The position numbers and the translations under genes were made by a program. A stretch of DNA of 64,000 nt, taken from assembly GCF_027172205.1 (NCBI RefSeq), contig NC_070620.1:30345932-30409931 (forward strand). The letters run 5' to 3'. Numbering within the stretch: the first letter of the stretch is position 1; every line of letters begins with the position of its first letter. Below are positions 48,569 to 59,359 of this stretch, piece after piece. This DNA comes from Podarcis raffonei. Its lineage: Eukaryota; Chordata; Lepidosauria; Squamata; Lacertidae. The notes under the pieces were generated by a model. It was not told the origin of the DNA, ran no database searches, and saw nothing but the letters and a program-made list of their open reading frames with translations.

Positions 48569-51500
48569 GGACTGCCTCCCACCTCTTTTGATTCTCTTAT
48601 GAAGCCTCTTTTCAGGTTCTTGTCAATAAATTCCCGCAACTCCTTCATCTCCCTGTCCGACATGGCATACAGTTTACCCACCGGCAGCTGCGCCCCCGGA
48701 AGCAAGTTGATTTGGCAGTCAAAGGGCCTATGGGGGGTAGTCTATCCGCCTCCTTCTCGCTGAAGACCTCCTGCAGGTCAGCATATTGTGGCGGCACCTC
48801 CCCTTTCCGCTCCACAGCTATCCCAGCCACCCTGGCCACGGTCATCCTTGGGGTTTCCCCCCCTAGACAGTGTTCCAAGCAGTAAGCGGACCCAAAGGTG
48901 ACTGTCCTCTGATGCCATGCCACCACTGGATCATGTTGTGCTAGCCAGCTCATCCCTAATATTATTGGGGGCCCTGCCAGTGAGGCGACGTGAAAGGCGA
49001 TGGTCTCCGAGTGCCATGAAACCCTCATTCTCATTGGTGGGGTCTGGTGTGTCACTTCCCCTCCCAGAAGCTCCCTGCCATCAATGGTGGTTACTTGCAA
49101 GGGGAAATCCAAGGGCAGCAGGTGGAGCTGGTGCTCTAGTGCAAAGTCCTTGCTGAAGAAATTGCAGGAACTGCCTGAATCCAACAGCCCTTTCACCTTG
49201 ACTGGGTGCCCATTCGGGAGTTCTAGCACCACTTCTATGGCTATAGCTGCCCTGGGGGGGTCTGGTTGGGGCACTTCTACTGGTTGCTGGCCTGGCTGCT
49301 GTGCCCACTGAGTGGCAGCCAAGCGTTCCCGTTTCCCTGTTCCTGCCCCTTTTCCACCTCCTCCTCACCCCCTGCAGCTCCCACCATTCCTTGCCAGGCC
49401 TTTCTTTGAGGGCAGACACTGGCAAAATGTCCTGGCCGCTGGCAGAGGAAACACTTCTTGGTGGTTTTCCAATCCTTTCCCTCCTTCTTGCGACCTTCGC
49501 TGGAATTTGAAACTTCCCCCGCGCGCGCCCCATCTATTTCCATTGGCTCCGCCGGCGGGGAAGGCTGCCTTGGTATTTCAGGAATGCGGTAGTCATGGTA
49601 ACGTTGCTCTCTCCCTTCCCGCTTCTCCTGGGCCCGCGCTTCCTGCCTTACACCAATCGCAAGCACAGCCTTGGTCAGCTGATCCATCGACTGCGGGTGG
49701 GGTGCACGGGAAAGCTCATCCTTCACCGTTGGGGACAACCCCTCCTCGAACAACATTTGAATGGGTTCAGAGTCCAGTTCCCACCCGAGCCGGTGAACTA
49801 ACATGGCAAAGCGTGACCAGTAGTCTCTAACTGACTGGTGCCCCTGTTTACAGTTCATCAGTTCCCGCCGAGTCACACTTTGCTGTACATCACTGGAGTA
49901 CATTGCATCCATTGCCTGAAAGAATTTCCTCAGGTCCTTCAAGGCGGCATTCTGCGTCGCCATTAAGGGCCTGATCCATTCTCTGGCCCCATCCTGCAGA
50001 TGTCCGACAATATAGGCAACCCTCTCCCCATCGTCTGCAAAATCATTCTGCTGCAGTTCCAACGCGTACTCTATTTCCGTTCGGAACGCACTATAGTCCT
50101 GGGGCTTCCCTCCAAATTTGTGTACCGGTCCCGGTACCTTCCTTGCTACGGGGGTGGGTCTGACCTGTGCATCTTGAGCCCGCCTTTCGTCCAGCCGCGC
50201 CGTCAGAAGAGCCACATGCTGTTCCAAATCTCGGTTCCTCTCCACCAGATTTTGCACTCCAGCTGCTCCCTCCGTGGCGCCCGCTTCTCCGGTTTTGCTC
50301 ATGATGCTGCCTGCCTGCTGCTGTGCACAAGCAACGTCAGGGACTGACGGATTGCTGTAATGAGTATGGGGTTGCTCGTGCGTAAGCTGCCGCCTCTCCA
50401 GGCCAAATTGCCTTGTTAAACCTTTCTGTCTGGACAGCCCTTCTCTTCGTGGCTGCCTCAGTCGCTAGCAGAATCCGTCAGTGGGCGTTTCTTAAACCTT
50501 TTCCAACATAAAAGTTGTTTGACGCCCAGTCTCCTCCTACTCTCCCTGCGCGGAAGCCGATTCCCCCATCTGCCCCCCTTTATCCCTGGTGTTGCGCTGA
50601 TTTGCTTCCCCCTCTGCTGAGCTGCCTCTCTCCCTGCTGGGCCCTTCTCCAGCATCATTTGAGAGCCTTCCCTCCGCCTCTAGCTCCGATGTCAGTTCCC
50701 TGACATCCGGGAAACATGCAAATGAAAGATAAGTAATGGAAAGATTGAATTGTTTTTAACTATTTTTATTTTGTATTTTTCTTTTTGTAATACTTTGAAA
50801 ATCTTAATAAATATCTTTTTTTAAAAAAGAAAATGACACTACTGTGGACTTTATATGGTTTAAATTGCTAATACCTGCCTTGGAACTATCTCCCGAGGAT
50901 ACTGAAAGAGCCCACAGAGCCCATCAATTCATCTGCATGTTTCAGCTCCTCCAAGATACATTATTATATGTTTCCATAGATTTATGAAAAAAAGATGAGC
51001 TCTGGAGAGCGCTTAAGAATGTGGAAAAGATAACTTTTAAAATTCAGCTAATTATGGTTCTCTGGGACCTATCTCAGGGCACATTGTAAAAAGGAGAGAA
51101 TTTTACCCAATAACATCTAGATTACAAGAAGTAGGAATCAGATAGGAAATTATTAAAAAATCTTCATTTCAGTAAAAAAAAATATCACCACCTTTAGCAA
51201 GTCTCTCACTTGACATTGTTTAAGCATTTGATTGCGCAGAACCAAATTTAATGGAGGCAGTTAAGAAATTTCAACCTGGTCCAAAATTGGTAAAAGCTTT
51301 GGAAGGCGAATATGTTCTCAGTTGTTCTCAGTTGTGAAACAAAACAGGGATGTCCTCTGTCACCCCTGTTATTTGTCTTAATTGTAGAACCATTAGCAAT
51401 CAAATTATGCAGTCCCCTCTCTGGTACGGGAGTGGTTATAAAGAAAAAAGAACAAAATTTAAGCCTCTATGCCAATGATATAATTTTGTGCACCTCTGAC

Positions 51501-52199
51501 TCTATCACAGCACGTAAAATATTATGTACAGAATTGGAGCGATTCTCCAGGGACTCAGGATTGCAAGTTAATTTTCAGAAACCAGAAGTAATGTTTTTTC
51601 ATACACCATCCCTTAGACAACAGACTTATGGCCACATCTAAAATATGATTGTATCTAAATTACTTTTTTTGTTCCAGACGCTGCTAGTTTGGCTACAAAT
51701 AGCTCATCTGAACAAATGACAGAAAAAATTAATAAGTTTATATTTCAATTGGACCAACCAGATATTAGCATACCGCTCTATACCCACAGGTCTCAGAGTG
51801 GTTCACTGTATTATACCACTACTGGTTGGTTAATGGTTGAGGCATTCTGAATTTAAGTAGCTATTATGAAACAACCCAACTTAGCCATATGGTGGAATTG
51901 ATGTCATCCAGTAAGCAAACCCAGTGATCAACACTGGCGGATATAGAAGTTGAAGGTGTTCCTATAGAGGTATTAGCATGAATGAAAAATAAGCTTTGCT
52001 TGTTGAGTTGGCTTACTAAGCCCTATGTACTCATGTCATTTAGAATATGGAAAAAATGGCCCCAAGTTTTAGCTCCAGGACTGTCACCTATAATTTCGAT
52101 CCAACACCATCCTTTATATCAAAATAAAAACAGTTTATCTAATGTGAAGCTATGGAAAGAACGCCATTGATGTCACTTGAAAGATTACTATAGGATAGG

Positions 52200-52295
52200 A
52201 CAACCTCTTAAAAAGGTAAAAGGTAAAGGACCCCTGACAGTTAAGTCCAGTTGCGAATGACTCTGGGGTTGCAGCGTTCATCTTGCTTTACTAGC
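52200..52295 (+). mobile_element. Squamate SINE fragment
   Basis: The stretch ggtaaaggacccctgacagt then gactctggggttgcagcgtt is the start of a repeat very common in lizard and snake DNA. Only about 90 bp remain, inside the old L1. Confidence 0.5.
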
Positions 52296-52609
52296 CAACA
52301 ACCTCTTACAATAGCAGAAATACAAGTACGTTTAGAAAATAATCAAATTTCATGGCTGTTAGGATATCAGCCGAGATCATTTCTTACAAATACACAGATT
52401 AAAAATGAAGCTACAAGTAAACTAACAGAATATGAAAATATAGTAATAAGAGATAGCATTTCCCTTTTATACAAAACACTTATTGAGAAGCAATTTTGCC
52501 CCCAACAAAATCTAAAAAGCTGGTGGGAATTAAATTGGGATATAAACACTGAAGAGGTTAAACAGAACAATTTATGGACAAAAGCACCATATAAATTTCT
52601 GTCAGCAAC

Positions 52610-52900
52610 TACAGTGGTGCCTCGCAAGACGAAATTAATCCGTTCCGCGAGTCTCTTCGTCTTGCGGTTTTTTCGTCTTGCGAAGCACGGCTATTAGCGG
52701 CTTAGTGGCTATTAACGGTTTAGCGGCTTAGCGGCTTTAAGAAAAAGGAAACAAACTCGCAAAAACTCGCAAGACATTTCGTCTTGCGAAGCAAGCCCAT
52801 AGGGAAATTCATCTTGCGGAACGACTCAAAAAACGGAAAACCCTTTCGTCTAGCGAGATTTTTGTCTTGCGAGGCATTCGTCTTGCGGGGCACCACTGTA
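52610..52900. mobile_element. TIR MITE, TA target site
   Basis: The terminal inverted repeats tacagtggtgcctcgcaaga and the reverse complement of tcttgcggggcaccactgta match over about 24 bp with one mismatch, flanked by TA. The inside is full of cttcgtcttgcg motifs in both directions and a short ggcttagcggcttagc tandem. No transposase. The TA target and TIR form suggest a Tc1/mariner-type parent. Confidence 0.82.
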
Positions 52901-53139
52901 TTAGGGAACGTTCACTAAAAATTGTACATGGATGGAATTTAACACCATCATTTTTAATATACAGTATATTAAAAAAGAAAGAACAAGAAAGTGGTTAGAA
53001 TGGAAGAAAAAAATTAAAGTATCAAATTAGGTTGCTGGAAAGAGTCAGGTTTGAGGCCTATGATCATGCACAGAATTTTCATTCAACTAAGTACTCACCA
53101 GTAGTGTCAGAGCAAGTACATTCATTCACACAAACACAC

Positions 53140-53319
53140 CAGGTATGATGAGCTAAAGCAGGGCCCTCCAGGTGTTGCTGGAATACAACCCCCACCATCC
53201 CTGACCACCAGCCAAAATTCCAGGGTAATATGGAACCTATGTCCACACTTAGGTCACCTTTTCATGAAATGCCTGTTGCCTTGAGGCAAGGTAAAAAAAT
53301 TAGTAAGATGTCTACACAC
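53140..53319. repeat. Half of MITE-like palindrome before SETX donor
   Basis: The stretch ccctccaggtgttgctggaa and acaacccccaccatccctga is one arm of the dispersed inverted repeat. It lies within 200 bp of the SETX donor at 53319. Confidence 0.45.
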
Positions 53320-53507
53320 CGGTCAGTTTTCAGGGCATGGTCGTAGATGTAATTGGAAGGGAAGAGGCAGATCTCTGGGTGCATCCTGTACTGAGTCCTC
53401 AAGCACAGGACTGGAAGCCTGTCACTGTGTTTTTCTTGGATTTGCCCATTCAGGTGTCTGCAGAGTCGGCCCATCAGAGACTGCCTGTAGCCGTAATCCT
53501 CAGCTTT
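53320..53507 (-). CDS. SETX: SETX exon with helicase motif IV
   Basis: The exon has 188 bases: 62 codons plus two bases. It starts KAEDYGYRQSLMGRLCRHL and ends LKTDR, with the arginine codon split across the next intron. Acceptor: ttgctttgggag|AAAGCTGAGG. Donor: ACTGACCG|GTGTGTAGA. It carries QYRMHPEICLFPSNYIY, matching the motif IV region (QYRMHP) of Upf1-like helicases including senataxin, whose arginine contacts ATP. The human counterpart begins KAQEYGYDQSMMARFCRLL. No stop or frame break is seen. Confidence 0.95.
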
Positions 53508-53599
53508 CTCCCAAAGCAAGGGAGGGGAGGAGGAGTAAAACTTTCAGGGAATGGGTTAAGCACAGGCAGCAACAATTAAAGAACAAGAGATGAGAAGTA

Positions 53600-54030
53600 G
53601 AAGCATGCATATGTACTCAGTACTTGGTCTGGGCCCCTTTTGCATCAATTACTGCCTCAATGCGGCGTGGCATGGATGCTATCAGCCTGTGGCACTGTTG
53701 AGGTGTTATGGAAGACCAGGATGCTTCAATAGCAGCCTTCAGCTCTTCTGCATTGCTCGGTCTCATGTCTCAAAGGTCCAATATTGCTCTATTTGCAATC
53801 CTTGTTTTGCTGATTTCATTTAATATTCTAATTTTCTGAGATTGTTAATTTGGGGTTTTCGTCAGCTGTACGCCATGATCATCACAATTATAACAAATAA
53901 AGGCTTGACATATCTCGCTTTGCATGTCATGAGTCTATCTCATATATTAGTTTCACCTTTTAAGCTGAATTACTGAAATAAATGAACTTTTCCACGATAT
54001 TCTAATTTTCCGAGTTTCACCTGTATTTGA
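53600..54030 (-). mobile_element. Tc1/mariner-like transposon 3' fragment
   Basis: The minus strand from about 53790 to 53617 reads NAEELKAAIEASWSSITPQQ, CHRLIASMPRRIEAVIDAKG and AQTKY then a stop: the C-terminus of a Tc1-like DDE transposase. The adjoining plus-strand stretch to 54030 ends in ttccgagtttcacctgtat, which may be a transposon end. Most of the transposase is absent, so it is inactive. Confidence 0.75.
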
Positions 54031-54267
54031 ACTAGAGATTAGGAATGAGTGAACTATTCTGGGCTACCCAAGAGGCTTGGGAAACAGTCCCACAAAATAA
54101 CCCAATCTTTTATTTATTTGAAAGTGGGAAAGATGGCAGCGTAAGAGGGTGCAGGAACTTCTCCCCTCTCCTTATGCTCTTTGCAGCATATCAGAACTAA
54201 GAGAAATGGTGGTGCTTGAGAAAAATAAAAGTCTCTCAAAGACTACTGCTGTGGGAATATCCCTTGA
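54031..54267. other. L1-like leader flank of Gypsy copy 4
   Basis: The stretch gggaaagatggcagcgtaag at 54127-54146 resembles an L1 5' leader. It is cut at 54272 by Gypsy copy 4 and continues after 59855 without a clear LINE frame. Confidence 0.3.
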
Positions 54268-54379
54268 TATACTGTAAGGGGAAAAGGTGTTGCTCATGCG
54301 TAAAACTCCAAACTGCCTCCAAGCAGGTTATATAGCTCAAACTTCCCTGGTTTGACAGCGCCTCGCAAATGCCACTGTC

Positions 54380-57300
54380 TTAATCACTGCTAGAATCCGT
54401 CAGTGGGCGTTTCCTGAACTTCTTCCAACATAAGAATTCCTTGACACCCAGTCTCCGCCTAGCTTCTCTGCGCGGAAGCCTTCTGCGCAGAGTAGGCGTG
54501 CCAAGCGGAGGTCCTGCGCTCTCCCCACTGATCTCACTGGCAGAGTCTCGGAGCCTTCCCTCCGAAGTACTCTCAGCCTCCCCTTTCTTCCTGGTGTCAC
54601 CTTGGTTTCCTTCCCCAGCGGAAGCTCTCCCTCTCTCCTTGCTGGTTCCCTCCCCTGCATCCTCGGAGCGTCTTCCCTCTCCGTTGATCTCCGATGTGAA
54701 TTCCCTGACATCCACCTCCCTCCCAGGCCCCTCTCCCTCCCCCTCCCGTCCCGGGGACGGCGAAGCGGGAAAGCCCCGGAAGGAGCTATCCTCCTCCTCA
54801 GATGATTCCAACACCGCTCTCCACCTGCTGTTCTCTCTTTCCTCAGCCCAATCTCCCCAGTCTGACTCCTCTTCCTCGGATCTCTCCCCCCACTCCTCTT
54901 CTGAGGTGGGAAATCCCACAAACTCTTCTTCATCCTCCGTGTCCCCAAATTGCTCCTCCCAGAACCTCCCTAAGGGCTTGGGCTTCCTTGGAAACCTGCG
55001 GTGAAATTCCTCCTGCAGATACTCATCCCTGATCTCTTCTGCCGGAACCCACATGTTCTCTGATTCTGGTTCCCCCTCCCAAGCCACCAAATATTCCACC
55101 CTCCTCCCTCTCCACCTGGAATCGAGAATTTCAGCTGCATGGCCACTGAGTTCCCTTTCCTCTACCCAGGGATGCCTGGGAGCTTCTCTTTCTTGTCCCA
55201 TATATCCTTCCCTGTATGGTGAGAGTAATGACCAGTGGAACACAGGGTGCAGTTTCATGTTGGTGGGCAATTGGAGTCTAAAGGTCACAGGATTAACCTG
55301 TTGTGTGACCTCGAAAGGTCCCAAACGCCTTGGTCGTAGTTTCTTACACCCCCCTTTGAACGGTAACCCTTGGGTAGACAACCACACCTGGTCCCCCACT
55401 CTTATAGTTTCCCCTTCTCTGCGGTGCTTGTCTGCCTGCCTCTTGTACGCTTCCTTCACCTGCTCCAGGTTGACCTTAAGTAGTTGGTGTAAAGCCTGCA
55501 TTTCTTCCACAAATTGTTCGGCTGCCGGTACACTCCACCTACCCCCCTCCTCCCCTGGGAAGGCCCTGGGATGATACCCGTAATTGGCCATGAATGGACT
55601 CATCCCCGTGGACACATGTTCCGCGTTATTGTATGCAAATTCGGCCAGCGCTAGTTTGTCCACCCAATCGTTCTCCCTTTCGTTGACGTAGCAGCGTAGA
55701 TACTGTTGAAGTATGCTATTAGCTCTTTCTGCTTGTCCGTTGGTCTCTGGGTGCCTGGCCGTCGAGAAACTCACTTCAACTTCCAGCAGACTCATAAGCT
55801 TCCTCCAAAATCTGGAAGTAAATTGGCGGCCTCTGTCGGATAAAATCCTCAAGGGGGCGCCATGCAACCTGAAGACGTGATCCACGAACAGCCTAGCTGT
55901 TTCCTCTGCGGTCAATGCATGCGAGCAAGCAATAAAATGGCACATTTTGGTCATCAAGTCAACTACCACCATAATTGCTGTCTTCCCCCTGGACTTGGGT
56001 AAATCAGTCATAAAATCAATTGAAACCCCTTCCCATGGTCTTTCTGGTGTGGGCAAGGGTTCCAGTAACCCCGCGGGTGCTGCCCTCTCCGCTTTAGCTC
56101 GCTGGCAGCACTCGCACCCCCGTACGTATTCCCGCACATCCTCCCTTACCCTTGGCCACCAGAACTGCCTGGTGACCAGCAACATGGTTTTGTGTTGACC
56201 GAAATGTCCCGCCGTGGGGTTGTCATGCAGTTGTTTGAGTATTCTTCTCCTCAAGTCTCCTTCCGGTATGTACAATGCACCCTTGTAGTACAAAGCCCCC
56301 TCCTTAACCTCAAAACCCCCCTGATTTTCGGCATCTCGAATCTCCCTGATTTTGTTTTGGGCGTACTGGTCATCCCTCGTTAAACCGGCTAGTTCTTGTT
56401 TCCCTACCAACACTGCCCCACACACCCACCGGTCCTCGGGGATGACATGACGTACTTCTGGTACTTCCTCTCCTTCCCAGTACTCCGGTTTGCGAGAGAG
56501 AGCGTCTGCTCTGACGTTTTCCCTCCCCGGCACGTACCTAATTTCAAAACAAAACTTGGAAAACTCCTGTGCCCACCTCACCTGTCTTTGGTTCAGGACT
56601 CGCGCAGTCCTCCAATATTCCAGGTTCTTATGATCCGTGCACACCTGTATTTTGTGCTGTGCACCTATTAGAAAATGTCTCCAGCGGCGAAAGGCCTCAT
56701 GAATGGCCAGCAGTTCCTTGTCGTACACCGTGTAGTTTTGTTCTGACTTGTTCAGCTTCCTTGAAAAAAAGGCGCACGGCTGCCACTCTCCCCGCCTTCC
56801 CTGCTGGAGCAAAACCGCTCCCACCGCTCTGTCTGAAGCGTCTGTCTCCAGCCTCATCGGTTTCTGCAGATCCACGTGTAAGAGTTGCTCTTCCGAAGCG
56901 AACGCCCTCTTTCGATTTTCGAAGGATTGCTGAGCCTCTTCCGTCCACTCAAACTTCTTCTTGCTGCTGAGGCAATCAGTTATGGGTGCTGTTAAGTGGG
57001 CGAAGTTCCTGATGAACTTCCTATAGAAGTTGCCAAACCCCAGGAACCTCTGCACGTCCTTCCGGTTCTTGGGGGTCCTCCATTCTAGCACCGCTTGCAC
57101 CTTGCCTGGGTCCATGGCTAAGCCTTTGTCAGACAACCTGTAACCCAGGAACTCCACCTCTCGGGCATGGAATTGGCATTTCTCTAATTTGACCCACAGC
57201 TGGTGCTCCTGCAGCTTTTTCAGGACTTCCCTGACGTCCTTTATGTGCTGCTCTTCGTTCTCCGAGAAGATTAGCACGTCGTCCAAGAAAGCTACGCAAT

Positions 57301-58339
57301 TCTTGTACAGTAGGGACCCCAGCACGTGGTGCATGAAGGCTTGAAATGTGCTTGAGCCTGATTGTAATCCGAAGGGCATAACTAAGTACTCAAAGGCCCC
57401 CAGAGGGGTGAACATGGTGGTTTTCCATTCATCCCCCTCCCTCATCCTTATCAAATTGTATGCCCCCCGAAGGTCCAACTTGGTAAAGACCTTCCCTTTC
57501 CTTACTCTGGCCAAAATGTCGTCAATTCTGGGCATTGGAAATGTCACTGGTTCCGACACCCGGTTCAACTGCCGAAAGTCTACGACCCGCCTGGGCTCTT
57601 TAGAGTTCTTCTTGTCCACAAAGAACACTGGACTGCCCCCCACCGCCCTTGATTCCCGTATGAAACCCCTCTTCAGGTTCTTGTCAATAAAGTTCCGCAA
57701 CTCCTGCATTTCCCTGTCCGACATGGCGTACAGCTTACCCACAGGCAGCTGAGCTCCAGGGAGTAGGTTGATTTGACAGTCAAAGGGCCTGTGAGGGGGT
57801 AGTTTATCAGCCTCCTTCTCACTGAAGACTTCTTCCAGATCTGCGTACTGAACTGGTATTCTACCCTTCTCTCCTACCGCCATCCCTGCCACCCTTGCTA
57901 CTGCCATCCTTTGGGTCTCTCCCCCCTGGCAGTGCTCCACGCAGTAAGCAGATCCAAAGGTGACGGTTCGCTGGTGCCATCCCACCACTGGGTTGTGCAG
58001 TGCCAGCCAACTCATTCCCAGTATGATTGGTGGTCCTGCTAGGGTGGCTACATGAAAGGCAATTGTCTCACTGTGTCTGGCAACCCTCATTTTCATGGGG
58101 GGGGGTTCTGGTGGGTCACTTCCCCCCCCCAGAAGTTCTCTACCATCAATAGTAGTTACTTGCAGGGGGTGTTCTAGAGGCACTACTTGGAGCTGGTGCT
58201 CTAGTGCAAAATCCCTGCTAAAAAAGTTACAAGAGCTGCCAGAGTCCAGCAACACCTTCACCTTCATAGGATGTCCGTTAGGGAGTTCTAGTATCACCTC
58301 TATGGCTATGGCAGCTCGGGGAGGGTCAGGTTTGGGCAC
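54380..58339 (-). pseudogene. Pol polyprotein of Gypsy copy 4
   Basis: 1319 codons. Approximate order by residue: protease 1-120 (LLDSGSSCNFFSRDF), RT 220-420 (LRGAYNLIRMREGDEWKTTM, FLDDVLIFS), RNase H 480-610 (LETDASDRAVGAVLLQ), integrase 670-960 (GCECCQRAKAERAAP, SIDFMTDLPKS, RHPETNGQAERANS), chromodomain near 1080-1140 (EILDSRWRGRRVEYLVAWEG) and a long acidic tail. The tail runs through the start of the 3' LTR and stops at 54380 inside it, an overlap seen in all four copies. Fossil element gene, not a host gene. Confidence 0.9.
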
Positions 58340-58341
58340 CT

Positions 58342-59359
58342 TTACTGGTTGCTCGCCTGGCTGCTGTGCCCACTCACTGGCAGACAGGCATTCCCGTTTC
58401 CCTGCTCTTTATTTCTTTCCTCCTCCCCCTCCACTGCCCCCACCATTCCTTGCCACGCCTTCTTCTGAGGGCAGACTCTGGCAAAATGTCCCGGCTGCTG
58501 GCAGAGAAAGCATTTCTTTGTCGTTTTCCCCTCCTTCTTGCGAGCCTCGCTGGAGTTTGAAACCCCACGCGCGCGCACGCGCTCCTCCAATCTCCATTGG
58601 TTCCGCGGGCGGCGCTGGTTGCTCAGGCACGTCCGGAATGCGGTTGTCATACCAACGTTCTGCTCTCCCTTCCCGCCTTCCTAGAGCGCACGCCTCTTGG
58701 CGTACTCCCACCGCCAACGCCATCTTGGTCAGCTGGTCCATCGATTCCGGATGGGGCGCGCGGGAGAGTTCATCTTTAACCCAAGGGGATAATCCTTCCT
58801 CAAATAGCATTTGCACTGGCGCAGAACTAAGTTCCCACCCAAGTCTATGAATCAGCATCGCAAAGCGTGACCAGTACTCTCTCACTGATTGGTTCCCTTG
58901 TTTGCACCCCATCAGTTCTTTGCGCGTCACGCTCTGCTCCACATCACTCGAGAACATAAGGTCCATGGCGATAAAAAACCTTCTCAAATCCTTCAAGGCA
59001 GCATTCTCCGACGCCATCAAGGGTCTGACCCAATCTCTGGCGCGCCCTTCCAGATGCCCCACCACGAAGGCTACCCTCTCTGCATCGTCTACAAAGTCCC
59101 CGTGTTGCAGGTCCAGCGCATACTGCACATCTGTCTTAAATGCATTATAGTCTCTGGGATTGCCTCCAAACTTCTGCACTAGTCCTGGTACCTTCCTTGC
59201 GATGGGTGTGGGCTTCCCCTGGGCATCCTGAGTGCGCCTTTCGTCCAGCCGCGCCGCTAGTAGGGCAAGTTGCTGCTCCAACTCTCTGTTTCTCTCCTCG
59301 AGAGTAGGTCCTCCTCTGCCCCCCTGTTCTCCGGCCCCGGCTCCTCCAGTTTGACTCAT
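58342..59359 (-). pseudogene. Gag of Gypsy copy 4
   Basis: Gag-like reading from MSQTGGAGAGEQGGRGGPTL through the capsid segment (QKFGGNPRDYNAFKTDVQYA, VGHLEGRARDWVRPLMASEN) to the zinc knuckle CFLCQQPGHFARVC. Gag packages element RNA in virus-like particles. Fossil. Confidence 0.85.

Larger units (their letters stand above)
41632..50705 (-). mobile_element. Gypsy chromovirus copy 3 (sushi-like), broken
   Basis: Element in SETX orientation with LTRs at 50356-50705 (5') and 41632-42064 (3') and a 5-bp target duplication TCCGG at 41627-41631 and 50706-50710. Parts: Gag (50302-49280) with CFLCQRPGHFASVC, protease (DSGSSCNFFSKDF), RT, RNase H (LETDASDRAIGTVLLQ), integrase (SIDFMTDLPKSRGKTAVMVV) and chromodomain (ILDSRWRGRQVEYLVAWEGE). 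It is broken, with several breaks, and split by a 3.55-kb Copia at 45016-48568. The LTRs match closely where they overlap, so it is young. Confidence 0.9.
41356..50846 (+). mobile_element. L1 3'-end insertion carrying Gypsy copy 3
   Basis: A short L1 3' end (ORF2 end EEDWKKFKDYLQKYCKINEC at 41370-41435, UTR to 41626, then 50711-50827 with aataaatatc and a poly-A tail) sits inside the older L1. The target duplication agaaaatgacactactgtg occurs at about 41337-41355 and 50828-50846. Its UTR was then hit by Gypsy copy 3. Confidence 0.85.
40888..53035 (+). mobile_element. Old L1 LINE, split by nested insertions
   Basis: L1 leader and ORF1-like sequence (SQQKDNMAPGPTKTG at about 41108) lie at 40888-41355. 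RT and C-terminal pieces lie at 50847-53035, for example TKQGCPLSPLLFVLIVEPLA, LSLYANDIILCTSD and LKSWWELNWDINTEEVKQNN. Several stops and frame changes make it clearly older than the other L1s; the YADD box reads YAND. It is split by an L1 tail with Gypsy copy 3 and Copia inside, and by a MITE at 52610. Confidence 0.8.

Noticed and set aside
53281-53507. A processed SETX pseudogene
   Set aside because: The exons are separated by introns with proper GT-AG sites and consistent phases, so this is a gene with introns and not a retrocopy.
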